Counted from the stretch's first letter, positions 45,375-57,052 are shown. The stretch: DNA of 59,684 nucleotides from an uncultured bacterium (GCA_905339405.1 CAJPGC010000012.1:1-59684), one strand, 5' to 3'. The notes: a model not told the origin generated them from the sequence alone. Translations and numbers: made by a program.

Positions 45375-46733
45375 GTGTTTGAGAAGATTCTGATCGCCAA
45401 CCGCGGCGAAATCGCCCTTCGTATCCAGCGCGCCTGCCGCGAAATGGGTATCAAGACCGTCGTCGTGCACTCCGAGGCCGACGCCGAAGCGAAATACGTG
45501 CGCCTGGCCGACGAGTCGGTTTGTATCGGCCCCGCCGCCAGCAGCCAGAGCTACCTCAACATCCCGGCCATCATCAGCGCCGCCGAGGTCACCGATTCGG
45601 AAGCCATCCACCCCGGTTACGGGTTCTTGTCCGAGAATGCCGATTTCGCCGACAAAGTCGAGCGCAGCGGCTTCGTTTTCATCGGGCCCCGGGCGGAGAC
45701 CATACGCCTCATGGGCGACAAAGTGAGCGCCAAGCAGGCCATGCGCGAGGCCGGCGTACCCTGCGTGCCAGGGTCCGAAGGCGCCTTGCCCGACGAACCC
45801 AAGGAAATCATCCGCATTGCCCGAGGCGTCGGCTACCCGGTGATCATCAAGGCCGCGGGCGGTGGCGGCGGACGGGGCATGCGTGTCGTGCATACCGAGG
45901 CCGCACTGCTCAACGCCGTGAGCCTCACCCGCAGCGAGGCCCAGGCGGCCTTCGGCAACCCCATGGTGTACATGGAGAAGTACCTGGAGAACCCGCGGCA
46001 CGTGGAAATCCAGGTGCTTGCCGACGAGCACCGCAATGCCATCTACCTGGGCGAGCGGGATTGTTCGATGCAGCGCCGCCATCAGAAGATCATCGAAGAG
46101 GCGCCCGCTCCCGGCATCGCGCCGCGCATCATCGCCAAGATCGGCGAGCGCTGCGCCGATGCCTGCCGGCAGATCAGCTATCGCGGCGCCGGCACCTTCG
46201 AGTTTCTTTACGAAAACGACGAGTTCTATTTCATCGAGATGAATACCCGGGTTCAGGTCGAGCATCCTGTCACCGAGATCGTCACGGGCATCGACATCGT
46301 GCAGGAACAGATTCGTATCGCCGCGGGGGAAAAGCTACGCCACCGTCAACGCGACATCGAAAAATCCGGCCACGCGCTGGAGTGCCGCATCAACGCCGAG
46401 GACCCCTTCACTTTCGTGCCTTCTCCTGGCCGCATCACCTCCTGGCATCCGCCCGGCGGGCCAGGCATCAGGGTGGACTCGCACGTCTACCATGGCTACT
46501 TCGTGCCGCCACACTATGATTCCATGATCGGCAAAGTCATCGCCTTCGGCGAAACCCGCGAGCAGGCCATGGCGCGGATGCACGTGGCGCTTTCGGAAAT
46601 GGTGGTCGAAGGTATCAAGACCAATATCCCGCTGCATCAAGAGCTCCTGGCCGACGAGATGTTTCGGCGCGGTGGCACTTCGATCCATTACCTCGAGCAG
46701 CGCCTGGCGAAAACCAAGAAGTCCGGTGCCTGA
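45375..46733 (+). CDS. accC: biotin carboxylase subunit of acetyl-CoA carboxylase
   Basis: ATP-grasp enzyme that carboxylates biotin on AccB, first step of fatty-acid synthesis; 452 residues. It begins [16 protein letters not shown]. Motifs are [14 protein letters not shown], the glycine-rich [29 protein letters not shown] and [15 protein letters not shown] chose GTG 45375 because it restores the standard N-terminus; ATG 45363 would add MESR. Its codon use is of the right-hand genome. Confidence 0.95.
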   Translation: MFEKILIANRGEIALRIQRACREMGIKTVVVHSEADAEAKYVRLADESVCIGPAASSQSYLNIPAIISAAEVTDSEAIHPGYGFLSENADFADKVERSGFVFIGPRAETIRLMGDKVSAKQAMREAGVPCVPGSEGALPDEPKEIIRIARGVGYPVIIKAAGGGGGRGMRVVHTEAALLNAVSLTRSEAQAAFGNPMVYMEKYLENPRHVEIQVLADEHRNAIYLGERDCSMQRRHQKIIEEAPAPGIAPRIIAKIGERCADACRQISYRGAGTFEFLYENDEFYFIEMNTRVQVEHPVTEIVTGIDIVQEQIRIAAGEKLRHRQRDIEKSGHALECRINAEDPFTFVPSPGRITSWHPPGGPGIRVDSHVYHGYFVPPHYDSMIGKVIAFGETREQAMARMHVALSEMVVEGIKTNIPLHQELLADEMFRRGGTSIHYLEQRLAKTKKSGA

Positions 46734-47745
46734 GGTGGCCTTCCTCGCCCTGCACTTCGAAGCTGACGCCGAGGGCGCCCAACGCTGGTCCGATGCACTG
46801 CTCGATGCGGGCGCTCTGGCCGTGGACATTGCCGACGCGTCTGCCGGGACCAGCGCCGAATCGCCGCTTTATGGCGAACCCGGCGATCCCTCGGGCGCGG
46901 TTCCGGCCTGGACCCGCAATCGTGTGCTCGCACTGTTTTCACAAGACGTGCCGGCGCGCGCCATGGCCGAAACACTTGCCGCCGAGCTCGGTCTGCCCAA
47001 GGTTGTGGGATGGGCGGAACAGCAGGTCGACGATCAGGACTGGGTACGCTTGACGCAAGCGCAATTCGGTCCTCAGCATGTGAGTCCCAGGTTGTGGGTG
47101 ATTCCGAGCTGGAGCGAGCCGGTCGATGAGACGGCGATCAACATCATGCTCGATCCGGGACTTGCCTTTGGCACGGGCAGCCACCCCACGACCCGCCTGT
47201 GCCTGCGCTGGCTGGATGCGCATCTCTCGCCCGGGGACGCCGTGCTGGACTATGGCTGCGGTTCCGGACTGCTGGCCATCGCGGGTGCACTGCTCGGAGC
47301 GGCGCCGGTGCATGGCGTGGATATCGACCCGCAGGCCGTGCACGCCGCGACCGAAAACGCCTTGCGCAATGAAGTCGCCGCCGAGTTCTTCCTGCCCGAT
47401 GTCCTGCCCAGCCGAAGTTACGATGTGGTGGTGGCCAACATTCTTACCAAGCCGTTGTGCGCGCTAGCGCCACTACTGTGCGAACAGACCGCGAGCGGCG
47501 GCGCCCTGCTGCTTTCCGGCATTCTGCGCGAACAAGCGGACGAAGTCATAGCCGCCTACGCGCCCTGGATCACACTCCAAACCTGGCGCGAAGAGGACGG
47601 CTGGGTCGCCCTGGCCGGGGTCAAACCCTTGGGCGCAGCCGAGAGATCCCAAGCGGGCGCAAGCCAAGGACCGGAGCGGATGCAGTCCGCGAACCGCGGT
47701 CACCCCCTCCCGCCCAAAGGGGGAGGCGGGAAGGTACAACCATGA
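46726..47745 (+). CDS. prmA: ribosomal protein L11 methyltransferase with extended tail
   Basis: SAM-dependent enzyme that trimethylates L11; the frame gives 339 residues. Motif I is [18 protein letters not shown] with downstream GVDIDPQAV. The catalytic-domain signature [19 protein letters not shown] and the loop [15 protein letters not shown] are typical. GTG 46726 (overlapping accC) or GTG 46735 are possible starts. The normal family end is near AGVKP; about 40 further residues, rich in Gly, Pro and Gln, read through a GC-rich palindrome before the stop, so the tail may be a recent extension. It ends overlapping the next gene (ATGA). Confidence 0.92.
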   Translation: MPEVAFLALHFEADAEGAQRWSDALLDAGALAVDIADASAGTSAESPLYGEPGDPSGAVPAWTRNRVLALFSQDVPARAMAETLAAELGLPKVVGWAEQQVDDQDWVRLTQAQFGPQHVSPRLWVIPSWSEPVDETAINIMLDPGLAFGTGSHPTTRLCLRWLDAHLSPGDAVLDYGCGSGLLAIAGALLGAAPVHGVDIDPQAVHAATENALRNEVAAEFFLPDVLPSRSYDVVVANILTKPLCALAPLLCEQTASGGALLLSGILREQADEVIAAYAPWITLQTWREEDGWVALAGVKPLGAAERSQAGASQGPERMQSANRGHPLPPKGGGGKVQP

Positions 47746-48566
47746 CCGCGCCGCTCCATACCCGCTGCCCGAAGTGCCAAACCGTCTTCCGCATCACCGC
47801 GGAGCAGCTCTCCTTGCGCGAAGGCCGCGTGCGCTGCGGACAGTGCCAGGCCGTGTTCGATGGCAGGATGTATCTGGTCGAGTTGCGGCACAAGGCGCTG
47901 GCGCGCCCCGAATACGAGCTGGAGGAAGGATTCGATCCGACCAAAGGCCCGCCGACCATGACGCTGCGGCGGCCCATAGGAAGTGAGGGCGAAGCGCCGC
48001 AGGCCAGCGCTTTGCCGGCGGATCGCGACGAAGAAGCACCGCTGCGTCTGCCCGGGGAACTCGCCACGGCGCGCCGTCGGCTCAGCGCGGGCGAATTGTG
48101 GGGCTATGGCCTGGCCACCCTGTTTTTGCTCGTTTTGCTGGCGGCGCAAATGGTCTACGGTTTTCGCGACCGGCTGGCCGCGGAGTACCCTGAAGTCGGT
48201 GACATCCTGCGTCCGGCTTGCCTGCAATTGGGCTGCCGCATCGGGCCGCCGCACGAGCCGGGGCGTATCACCATTGAAGCCTCCGATCTGCAAGCCGATC
48301 CCGCGCGCAAGGGCCTGCTCGTGTTTTCCGCGACGCTGCGCAATCGCGCAGCGTTTGTTGTGGCCTACCCCCATCTCGAGCTGGCGCTGCAAGATGTCCA
48401 GGGACAGGTCGTGTCGCGAAGAGTGTTTGGACCGGCGGAATACCTCGGCCCCAAAGCCAGCGCCGAGCGCGGCCTCCCGGGAGGAGAGGAGTATTACCTC
48501 AGCTTGTATCTCGATGCCGGCGCCTTGCGCGCCGAAGGCTACAAGGTCGAGACCTTTTACCCCTGA
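47742..48566 (+). CDS. zinc-ribbon and DUF3426 membrane protein
   Basis: A 274-residue protein. An N-terminal zinc ribbon has CPKCQTVFRI and CGQCQAVFDG (two CxxC pairs), as in MJ0042-type fingers. An acidic linker, one span at about residues 112-132 (LATLFLLVLLAAQMVYGF) and a C-terminal periplasmic DUF3426 domain follow. Its position after prmA is characteristic of Betaproteobacteria. Its function is unknown; envelope-linked regulation is a guess. Confidence 0.85.
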   Translation: MTAPLHTRCPKCQTVFRITAEQLSLREGRVRCGQCQAVFDGRMYLVELRHKALARPEYELEEGFDPTKGPPTMTLRRPIGSEGEAPQASALPADRDEEAPLRLPGELATARRRLSAGELWGYGLATLFLLVLLAAQMVYGFRDRLAAEYPEVGDILRPACLQLGCRIGPPHEPGRITIEASDLQADPARKGLLVFSATLRNRAAFVVAYPHLELALQDVQGQVVSRRVFGPAEYLGPKASAERGLPGGEEYYLSLYLDAGALRAEGYKVETFYP

Positions 48567-48596
48567 GCCGGCAAAGCCGCTTTTGTGGACTTAGGC

Positions 48597-49052
48597 CTAG
48601 TTCTGTTCCCAGGGTAAGCCAGCCGCCCGCCAGCCGCCGAGCGTACTGCGATGGCCATGTTCGTCGCGGTTGCCTTCGAAGCCTTCCAGCACGTTGAAGC
48701 AGCATTCGTAACCCGCGGCAGTCGCGGCGCGGGCGGCCAGGTCGGAACGGGCGCCACTGCGGCAGACGAAAAGCAGCGGCGCCTGCCGGTCCGGAACCGC
48801 GGATTGCACCTCGGCGATGAAACGCTCATTGAGGTGCATGTCGGGATAGGCCTGCCACTCGATCAGCGGAATGCCCGGGATGTGACCCACCCAGTCCCAT
48901 TCCGCATTGGTGCGCACATCGATCATGCGCGCATCGGGCGATTCCTGAAGCAGGGCTGCGGCCTCGCGCGGGGTCAACGCACCAAAATAGGGCAAACCCA
49001 TTTCGGCGCCGCGTTTTCGCGCAATGGCAAGCAAATCATCAAGTTGGCTCAT
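48597..49052 (-). CDS. rhodanese-like sulfurtransferase domain protein
   Basis: A 151-residue single rhodanese domain. LTPREAAALLQESPDARMIDVRTNAEW contains the CH2A-type motif, the active-site Cys is in LLFVCRSGARS, and the end is GGWRAAGLPWEQ. The open frame upstream to 49328 covers non-family sequence; ATG 49052 gives the usual start. It converges on the DUF3426 gene with only 30 bases between, and diverges from glnA. It would move sulfane sulfur or act as a phosphatase-like binder; the substrate is unknown. Confidence 0.87.
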   Translation of the reverse strand: MSQLDDLLAIARKRGAEMGLPYFGALTPREAAALLQESPDARMIDVRTNAEWDWVGHIPGIPLIEWQAYPDMHLNERFIAEVQSAVPDRQAPLLFVCRSGARSDLAARAATAAGYECCFNVLEGFEGNRDEHGHRSTLGGWRAAGLPWEQN

Positions 49053-49559
49053 ATAGGCAGTTCCCGGCGAAACAATTCCGGCAGCGTCCGCAGCCACTTG
49101 CGGCAGCGCTACGTGCTTGGGAAAAACCACTAGTATAGGGCAGAGCGGGGACGATCGCAGCACCCACCCAATCGACGCGGAGCCCCAGGACGCTCGACGG
49201 ATCGGACCTAGGCCGGACGCGCCGGAACCCAGAAGGATCGCCCTGGGGTGCCGAGTGGCGGAAAACAAGGAACAAACCCCGGGACCAACAAGGGGAGAAG
49301 CCTCTTGGATATCCCCCGCCAGGAACAAAGGGGCAAGCCCCCTGTAAACCCCTAGATTAGACTCTTCGGCTCAATTCTCTTCCGGAATTGTCAAGACTTC
49401 AGACCTTCGTGAATGATGTCGCGCCTCGGGTTCGGATACCGAGCTTGCAGGCTTGGCTTAGACCGCCGTCGGAGGTGGGGTTCGATCGCCTGCGAGCGCG
49501 CTGCCATGACCTGGGCAAATCGACTAAAATGATGCCTAGGCACGCACGGCGCCCCGAAC
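49053..49559. other. gene-free stretch upstream of glnA
   Basis: The rhodanese-glnA gap spans 49053-49726. The left part up to about 49560 has no believable gene, only GC-rich short palindromes such as GGGGC-AA-GCCCC near 49332. An open frame at 49388-49717 overlaps the glnA control sites and is not taken as coding. Confidence 0.6.
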
Positions 49560-49574
49560 GCACCACGATGGTGC
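49560..49574 (+). promoter_or_regulatory. NtrC binding site 1 upstream of glnA
   Basis: GCACCACGATGGTGC is a perfect dyad with the NtrC consensus GCACCA-N3-TGGTGC. It is centred about 116 bases before the predicted start of the sigma-54 promoter. Confidence 0.85.
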
Positions 49575-49588
49575 GGTTTCTGTCGCGT

Positions 49589-49603
49589 GCACCACGGTTG
49601 CGC
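49589..49603 (+). promoter_or_regulatory. NtrC binding site 2 upstream of glnA
   Basis: GCACCACGGTTGCGC keeps the left half-site exactly and the right half with two changes. It lies 29 bases from site 1, close to three helical turns, as in enterobacterial glnA enhancers. Confidence 0.65.
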
Positions 49604-49657
49604 GCGCTCTCGACTGCGCCCGTTGCTATCAGCTCAGTTTCTTGCGGTTCCGACGCA

Positions 49658-49673
49658 TGGCATGAATGCTGCT
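49658..49673 (+). promoter_or_regulatory. sigma-54 promoter of glnA
   Basis: TGGCATGAATGCTGCT keeps the -24 GG and -12 GC with correct spacing, and has two changes from TGGCACG-N4-TTGC. It lies 54 bases before the glnA ATG, downstream of two NtrC sites. Confidence 0.75.
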
Positions 49674-49726
49674 TTGTGCCTCGACGTCACTATTTATGCT
49701 CTCAGACTTTCCCCTAGGAGAAAACC

Positions 49727-51136
49727 ATGGCGGCAGCCGATGTACTCAAGATGATTCAGGAAAAAGAGGTCAAGTTCGTCGACCTCCGTTTCACCGACAC
49801 GCGCGGCAAAGAGCAGCACGTGACCGTGCCCTCGCACCAGTTTGGCGCCGACAAGTTCGAGTCCGGCCATGCCTTCGACGGCTCCTCGATCGCCGGCTGG
49901 AAAGGCATCCAGGCCTCCGACATGCTGCTCATGCCCGATGCCGACACCGCCAACATCGACCCCTTCATGGACGAAACCACGCTCAACATCACCTGTGACG
50001 TCGTCGAGCCCTCCGATGGCAAGGGTTACGAGCGTGACCCGCGGTCTCTCGCCAAGCGCGCCGAGGCCTACCTCAAGTCCACCGGCCTGGGCGACATCGC
50101 TTACTTCGGCCCCGAGCCCGAATTCTTCATCTTCGATTCCGTCGAATGGTCGGTCGACATGTCGGGCTCTTATTGCCGCGTGTTCTCCGAAGAAGCGGCT
50201 TGGTCCACCGCCGAGAAGTTCGAGGGCGGCAACAAAGGTCACCGTCCCACGATCAAGGGCGGCTATTTCCCGGTACCGCCGGTCGATTCGCTGCAAGACA
50301 TCCGGTCGGCGATGTGCCTGGCGCTCGAGGAAATGGGCGTCGAAGTCGAGGTGCATCACCACGAAGTGGCCAACGCCGGCCAATGCGAAATCGGCACCCG
50401 GTTTAACACCCTTGTGAAGCGCGCCGACTGGCTACAGGTGATGAAGTACGTCATTCACAATGTGGCCCATGCCTACGGCAAAACCGCGACCTTCATGCCC
50501 AAGCCCATCGTCGGCGACAACGGCTCGGGCATGCACTGCCATCAGTCGGTGTGGAAGGGCGGCCAAAACCTCTTCGCGGGCAACGGCTATTCCGGGCTTT
50601 CCGACTTCGCGCTTTATTACATCGGCGGCATCATCAAGCATGCCCGCGCGCTGAATGCCATCACCAATCCCGGCACGAATTCTTACAAGCGCCTGGTGCC
50701 AGGCTTCGAAGCGCCGGTGAAGCTGGCTTATTCCGCCCGCAACCGCTCGGCCTCGATCCGCATTCCCTACGTGCCCAACCCCAAGGGGCGCCGCATCGAG
50801 GTGCGCTTCCCCGATCCGACCTGCAATCCTTACCTGGGCTTCGCCGCCATGCTGATGGCCGGCCTCGACGGCGTGCAGAACAAGATTCACCCCGGCGATC
50901 CCGCGGACAAGAATCTCTACGACCTTCCGCCCGAAGAAGACGCGAAGATTCCGACCGTCTGCTCGTCGCTCGACCAGGCGCTTGAATACCTCGACCAGGA
51001 CCGCGAGTTCCTCACCCGCGGTGGCGTGTTCACCAACGACATGATCGACGCTTACATCGACTTGAAGATGGAGGAAGTGACACGCTTCCGCATGACCACG
51101 CATCCGGTCGAATACGACATGTATTACAGCCTGTAA
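49727..51136 (+). CDS. glnA: glutamine synthetase type I
   Basis: Makes glutamine from glutamate and ammonia; 469 residues as usual for GSI. Motifs are [12 protein letters not shown], the metal and substrate region [19 protein letters not shown]-binding [16 protein letters not shown] and the adenylylation tyrosine in NLYDLPPEE, so activity is probably controlled by GlnE. AGGAGAAAACC lies before the ATG. Transcription should respond to nitrogen through the NtrC sites and sigma-54 promoter just upstream, with ntrB-ntrC following downstream. A strong terminator ends it. Confidence 0.97.
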   Translation: MAAADVLKMIQEKEVKFVDLRFTDTRGKEQHVTVPSHQFGADKFESGHAFDGSSIAGWKGIQASDMLLMPDADTANIDPFMDETTLNITCDVVEPSDGKGYERDPRSLAKRAEAYLKSTGLGDIAYFGPEPEFFIFDSVEWSVDMSGSYCRVFSEEAAWSTAEKFEGGNKGHRPTIKGGYFPVPPVDSLQDIRSAMCLALEEMGVEVEVHHHEVANAGQCEIGTRFNTLVKRADWLQVMKYVIHNVAHAYGKTATFMPKPIVGDNGSGMHCHQSVWKGGQNLFAGNGYSGLSDFALYYIGGIIKHARALNAITNPGTNSYKRLVPGFEAPVKLAYSARNRSASIRIPYVPNPKGRRIEVRFPDPTCNPYLGFAAMLMAGLDGVQNKIHPGDPADKNLYDLPPEEDAKIPTVCSSLDQALEYLDQDREFLTRGGVFTNDMIDAYIDLKMEEVTRFRMTTHPVEYDMYYSL

Positions 51137-51163
51137 GCGGTTTCGCGCTTTAGGGCGTTGATC

Positions 51164-51187
51164 AAGGGGCGGCTTGCCGCCCCTTTT
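51164..51187 (+). terminator. terminator after glnA
   Basis: Perfect 10-bp stem AAGGGGCGGC/GCCGCCCCTT with a 2-base loop and TTTT downstream. It lies 28 bases past the glnA stop. Confidence 0.85.
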
Positions 51188-51220
51188 GCATTTCCGTCCA
51201 AATCACCTACACTCGTACCC

Positions 51221-51721
51221 ATGGATGCCGCAGAACCGAACCCCACGAGATTTTCGCGTCCGCTCGGTGCCTTGCTGGGGGCGTCTTGTCTGGCGTTCGC
51301 AAGCGTCGCCTGGGCCGATATCTGCAAGTACGTCGACGCCGAGGGGCGGGTGATCTACTCCAACCTGCCGGTAAAAGGGGCCAAGCGCCTGTCCTGCGAC
51401 GTCACCCTCGATGCGGGCAGCAACGGCGGGAAGAGTGCCCGCAATGCGCCGAGTCCCGCGGGGTTTCCCAAGGTCGACGGGGCCACGCAAAAAGGGCGCG
51501 ATGATTTGCGCCGCAAGGTCCTCGTAGAGGAGCTTGCTGCCGAAGAAAAGCTTTTCGCCGAAGCGCGTGGAGTCTATCGCGAGGGCACGCCCGAGCGCTT
51601 GAGCGAGGAACTGGGCAACGACGCAAAGTATCGCGAGCGCGTTGCCAAGCTGAAGCAAAACCTTGCCGTGCACGAGAAAAACGTCGCGGCCCTCAAACAG
51701 GAACTGGCGAAAATCAAGTAG
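51221..51721 (+). CDS. DUF4124-domain exported protein
   Basis: A 166-residue protein with an N-terminal signal segment (LGALLGASCLAFASVAWA). A short DUF4124 motif follows, ICKYVDAEGRVIYSNLPVKGAK, and a charged coiled-coil tail (about residues 95-165). Proteins of this type often lie between glnA and ntrB in Betaproteobacteria, but their role is unknown. ATG 51221 is chosen because the longer frame begins inside the glnA terminator. Confidence 0.8.
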   Translation: MDAAEPNPTRFSRPLGALLGASCLAFASVAWADICKYVDAEGRVIYSNLPVKGAKRLSCDVTLDAGSNGGKSARNAPSPAGFPKVDGATQKGRDDLRRKVLVEELAAEEKLFAEARGVYREGTPERLSEELGNDAKYRERVAKLKQNLAVHEKNVAALKQELAKIK

Positions 51722-51763
51722 CCGGGCGCGTTTATTGCTTCATTGGACGGGGTGGACCTGACC

Positions 51764-52842
51764 ATGAGCGCAAGCAGCAACCCGCAGCCTTTCCCCGGCC
51801 TCGATCTCTTGGCGACGGCGGTGTTGCTGCTCGAACGCAACCTGCGCATCAACTACGCCAACCCAGCCGCGGAGAATCTGTTCGAGCTTTCCCGCAAGCA
51901 GCTCCTGGGCCAACCGCTGGCCGGTCTGTTCGTGGATGCCGCGTCGCTGATGCAGGCCATCGACAAGGCGCTCATGAGCCGCGGGAGTTTCACCGAACAG
52001 GAAATCGAATTGGCAATGCCGGCCCGCCATAAGCTTCATCTGTCCTGCACGGTGACGCCCATCGAACAGGGGACGGCGGTACTGCTGGTGGAGCTGCGGC
52101 ACATCGATCAGCAACTGCGCATCGCGCGCGAGGAGCGCTTGCTGGAGCAGCAGCAGGCCAATCGGGAACTCATACGCAACCTGGCGCACGAAATCAAAAA
52201 CCCTTTGGGCGGCATTCGAGGGGCGGCGCAGCTGCTGGAGCACGAACTCGGCCAGCCGCAGCTCTCGGAATACACTCAGGTGATCATCAGCGAGGCCGAC
52301 CGCTTGCAGGCGCTGGTCAATCGGCTGCTCACGCCCCACCGCCTGCCCAACTTTCGCGCCACCAACATCCACGAAATCCTGGCACGGGTCCGTAGCCTCA
52401 TCCTCGCCGAATACCCTCAGGGGATCGCCATCCACAACGACTTCGACATCAGCCTGCCAGAGTTGGAGTGTGACCCTGAACAGATCCTCCAGGCCGTGCT
52501 CAACGTGATGCGTAATGCCGCGCAAGCCTGCCACGGCAAGGGCGAGATTCGCGTCATCACCCGCGTCGCTCGCCAAGTCACTCTGGCGCGCAAGCGGCAC
52601 CGATTGGCGCTGTCACTGCAAGTCGAAGATAACGGTCCGGGTGTGCCGGGCGAGCTCTTGGAACGCATCTTCTATCCCCTGGTTTCAGCGCGCGAAGGCG
52701 GCACCGGCTTGGGCCTGACCATCGCGCAGACCTTCATCGCACAGCACCAGGGCACCATTGAGTGCCAAAGCGAACCCGGGCGCACGGTCTTCACCATTCT
52801 GCTGCCGCTCACCGCGGCACCTCACCGAAACGGACACACACC

Positions 52843-52846
<4 letters not shown>
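51764..52846 (+). CDS. ntrB: nitrogen-regulation sensor kinase NtrB
   Basis: A cytoplasmic PAS-HisKA-HATPase kinase, 360 residues, that phosphorylates NtrC when nitrogen is scarce and is controlled by PII. The PAS domain (about 15-110) has LRINYANPAAENLFELSRKQ. The phospho-His lies in NLAHEIKNPLGGIRGAAQLL. The ATP lid has VEDNGPGVPGELLERIFYP and GGTGLGLTIAQTF. No membrane spans are seen. ATG 51764 is preferred to TTG 51743. The stop overlaps the ntrC start (ATGA). Confidence 0.95.
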
Positions 52847-54246
<1,400 letters not shown>

Positions 54247-54408
54247 ACCCAGGCCCCCGACAACACGCAGGGGTAGGGCAAGGTCGAGGTCGCGCCACGC
54301 ACTCGGCCCAACGTGACACCAAGCCAGGTGCCGCGAAGCCACGGCCGCTTGCCCCACCTGCCTGCACTGTGGTTCCATAAACCCACCCGTTGCCACCCAG
54401 GTCTTGGC

Positions 54409-54669
54409 GTGACTCAATCCCTGCTTGAATTCCCCCTCGATTTCCCGGTCAAAGTGCTCGGCCGCACTCAGCCAGGGTTCGCACAGGAAATCCTGGAGCT
54501 GGTGCTGCAATACGCCCCGGACTTCGAAAGTTCGCAGATGCACATGCGCCCCAGCCGCGAAGGCAAATATTTGAGTCTCACCTGCACCCTACGCGCCACC
54601 TCGCAGGCGCAGCTCGACGCGCTCTACCAGGCGCTCACCCGTCATCCCGGCGTGGTCATGGTGCTGTGA
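54409..54669 (+). CDS. DUF493/YbeD family protein
   Basis: An 86-residue ACT-like ferredoxin-fold protein with LLEFPLDFPVKVLGR, the MHMRPSREGKYLSLT strand and DALYQALTRHPGVVMVL at the end. GTG 54409 gives the usual length; the longer frame begins in noncoding sequence. It precedes lipB with a TGATG overlap, the standard ybeD-lipB-lipA order. Its molecular role is not known. Confidence 0.87.
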   Translation: MTQSLLEFPLDFPVKVLGRTQPGFAQEILELVLQYAPDFESSQMHMRPSREGKYLSLTCTLRATSQAQLDALYQALTRHPGVVMVL

Positions 54670-55358
54670 TGCGCACCCACCAGATCAAACACGGCCACGC
54701 CGACTTCAGCGACCTCGAAGCCGAGGCGCGGCATCCCAAGCATGGCCCGCTTCCCGAGCCGGTGATCAAACGCTTTGGCGTGGTCGAATACGAACCCGCG
54801 CTCAAGGCCATGCAGCGCTTCACCGAGCTGCGGCAGGAAGACACCCCGGACCAGATCTGGCTCTTGCAGCATCCGCCGGTCTTCACCCTGGGACTCAACG
54901 GCAAGCCCGAACACCTGCTACACGATCTGGGCATACCGGTGATCAAGGTCGATCGCGGCGGCCAGATCACCTACCACGGGCCGGGGCAACTGGTGGTCTA
55001 CCTGCTCCTGGATCTCAAGCGCCTGCACCTCGGCGTGCGAGACCTGGTGCGGCGCATGGAGCATGCCGTGATAGAATTGTTGGCCAATTTCGGTGTTGCC
55101 GCGCAGGGGCGCGAAGACGCTCCCGGCGTTTATGTCCACGAGGCCAAGGTTGCGGCGCTGGGGCTTCGGGTCAAGCGCGGCTGCACCTATCATGGTCTAG
55201 CACTCAATGTCGACATGGACCTCAAACCCTTCGCGGCGATCAATCCCTGCGGTTACGAAGGCTTGGCCGTCACCCAGCTCAAGGACCTCGGCATCGAGCC
55301 CGACCTGCCGCACATCGCCGAGCAACTGCTGAAGAAGCTCCTCAAGAATCTCTACTGA
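54669..55358 (+). CDS. lipB: lipoyl(octanoyl) transferase
   Basis: Moves octanoyl from acyl carrier protein to target lysines, first step of protein lipoylation. From ATG 54669 it has 229 residues, including about 30 extra N-terminal residues before the usual [16 protein letters not shown]. Motifs are [17 protein letters not shown], the lysine-containing segment [20 protein letters not shown] and the catalytic Cys in [19 protein letters not shown] at 54763 would give the shorter form. Confidence 0.95.
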   Translation: MRTHQIKHGHADFSDLEAEARHPKHGPLPEPVIKRFGVVEYEPALKAMQRFTELRQEDTPDQIWLLQHPPVFTLGLNGKPEHLLHDLGIPVIKVDRGGQITYHGPGQLVVYLLLDLKRLHLGVRDLVRRMEHAVIELLANFGVAAQGREDAPGVYVHEAKVAALGLRVKRGCTYHGLALNVDMDLKPFAAINPCGYEGLAVTQLKDLGIEPDLPHIAEQLLKKLLKNLY

Positions 55359-55389
55359 CCGCGCGCAGCGCGCGAGCCCCCAAGACCCC

Positions 55390-56337
55390 ATGACTGAAAA
55401 AACCGCCGGCCTCAAACAAAAAGGCGAGGCCAAGACCGCGCGCATCCCGGTGAAAATCGTTCCGGCGGAACGGCTCAAGAAACCCGAGTGGATTCGCGTC
55501 AAGGCGGGTTCGGGGGCGCGGTTCCAGGAAATCAAGCGCACTTTGCGCGAGCACCATTTGCACACCGTTTGTGAAGAGGCGTCTTGCCCCAATATCGGCG
55601 AGTGCTTCAGCCGCGGCACCGCCACCTTCATGATCATGGGCGACATCTGCACCCGGCGCTGCCCCTTCTGTGACGTCGGGCACGGCCGGCCGCTGCCGCT
55701 CGATCCGCAGGAGCCCCAAGCGCTTGCCGCCACGGTGGCGGCGATGCGCCTGTCCTACGTGGTGATCACCAGCGTCGACCGCGACGACCTGCGCGACGGG
55801 GGGGCCGCGCATTTTCGCGATTGCGTGCGCGAATTGCGGCAAAGTTCGCCCGGCACACGTATCGAAATCCTGGTCCCCGATTTTCGCGGCCGCGTGGACC
55901 TGGCGCTCGAAGTACTGGGCGAGGCCCTGCCCGATGTCTTCAACCACAACCTCGAAACCGTGCCGCGGCTCTATCGCCAGGCGCGGCCCGGCGCCGACTA
56001 TGTCCATTCGCTGGCTTTGCTCCAAGGGTTTCGTGAGCGCTATCCCGGCATCACCACCAAATCGGGCCTGATGGTGGGCTTGGGCGAAACCGACGAAGAA
56101 ATCCTTGCCACCTTGAGCGACCTGCGTGCCCATGAGGTGGACATGCTTACCCTGGGGCAATATTTGCAGCCCTCGGCTGGGCACCTGCCGGTGCTGCGCT
56201 ACGTCACGCCGGCGCGCTTTCGAGAGTTCGAACAGCAAGCCCTGGCCCTGGGCTTCAAGCACGCCGCCGTCGGTGCCATGGTGCGGTCGAGCTACCACGC
56301 CGATCAACAGGCGCATGGAGTCTTGAACGTCCCGTAG
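55390..56337 (+). CDS. lipA: lipoyl synthase
   Basis: Radical SAM enzyme that inserts two sulfurs into octanoyl groups, 315 residues. The auxiliary cluster cysteines are in [13 protein letters not shown] and the radical-SAM CxxxCxxC is [10 protein letters not shown]. The family end [12 protein letters not shown] is present. It lies 31 bases after lipB on the same strand. Confidence 0.96.
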   Translation: MTEKTAGLKQKGEAKTARIPVKIVPAERLKKPEWIRVKAGSGARFQEIKRTLREHHLHTVCEEASCPNIGECFSRGTATFMIMGDICTRRCPFCDVGHGRPLPLDPQEPQALAATVAAMRLSYVVITSVDRDDLRDGGAAHFRDCVRELRQSSPGTRIEILVPDFRGRVDLALEVLGEALPDVFNHNLETVPRLYRQARPGADYVHSLALLQGFRERYPGITTKSGLMVGLGETDEEILATLSDLRAHEVDMLTLGQYLQPSAGHLPVLRYVTPARFREFEQQALALGFKHAAVGAMVRSSYHADQQAHGVLNVP

Positions 56338-56434
56338 TGGGTTCACCTATAAGGTGATGATCCAGACACACCCGCAGACTTTGTCCCGCCTGACGGGTAG
56401 CGAATAGATGAGCGGTCAAGGGAGGTTTTTAGGT

Positions 56435-57052
56435 TCAAGCCTGCGCCGCGGCGAGTTCGCGGCTTGCCGCGCGCAGCACCCGCAGCGACGAACTCAGAAG
56501 CAGCACAAGGAGCCCCAGCGCGACCACCCGATCCGGCCAGGCCGATCCGGTCAGCCACACCGCCCCGGCCGCCACGAAGACCGACAAATTCGCGGCAATG
56601 TCGTTGCGCGAGCACTCCCATACCGAAGTCATGTTCACGTCATCATCACGGTGGCGCCAGAGCAGGAACAGGCAAGCCGAATTCGCGGCTAAACCGAGCA
56701 GGCTGAATACGCCCATTACTTCGAAAATGGGCACACTCGGCACCCCTAGGCGATAGATGAGCTGGCCCGCCACCACCATCGCCGCCAGAAAGATCAGCGC
56801 TCCCTTGAACAAGGCCACGCGCGCCTTGGTGCCCGCACCCTGCCCGACGGCGTAAAGGCTCAAGCCGTAGGTCAGCGCATCGCCGAAATTGTCGAGGCTG
56901 TCGGCCAAGAGCGCGCTGGAGCGCCCATAGAGAGCGGCGGCAACGATCACCAAAAACATCAGCGCATTGATGACCAGCACTGCGCGCAGCGTGCCCCGCT
57001 GGCGCTCGCGCAGGCGCTCCAGGGCGCAATCGTGGTCGCAACAGCCGCTCAA
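56435..57052 (-). CDS. short cation-diffusion-facilitator-like transporter
   Basis: A 205-residue membrane protein with about six spans. SALLADSLDNFGDALTYGLSL and CSRNDIAANLSVFVAAG correspond to the paired Asp/Asn metal-site helices of CDF transporters. The cytoplasmic C-terminal domain of typical CDF proteins is absent. The N-terminus has CCDHDC, a possible metal-binding tip. Zinc, cobalt or cadmium efflux is the family role. It follows a hydrolase gene on the same strand, 69 bases apart. Confidence 0.82.
   Translation of the reverse strand: MSGCCDHDCALERLRERQRGTLRAVLVINALMFLVIVAAALYGRSSALLADSLDNFGDALTYGLSLYAVGQGAGTKARVALFKGALIFLAAMVVAGQLIYRLGVPSVPIFEVMGVFSLLGLAANSACLFLLWRHRDDDVNMTSVWECSRNDIAANLSVFVAAGAVWLTGSAWPDRVVALGLLVLLLSSSLRVLRAASRELAAAQA

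Noticed and set aside
49388-49717. 109-codon frame upstream of glnA
   Set aside because: Overlaps the NtrC sites and sigma-54 promoter. Composition is Arg/Ser-rich and unlike a protein.
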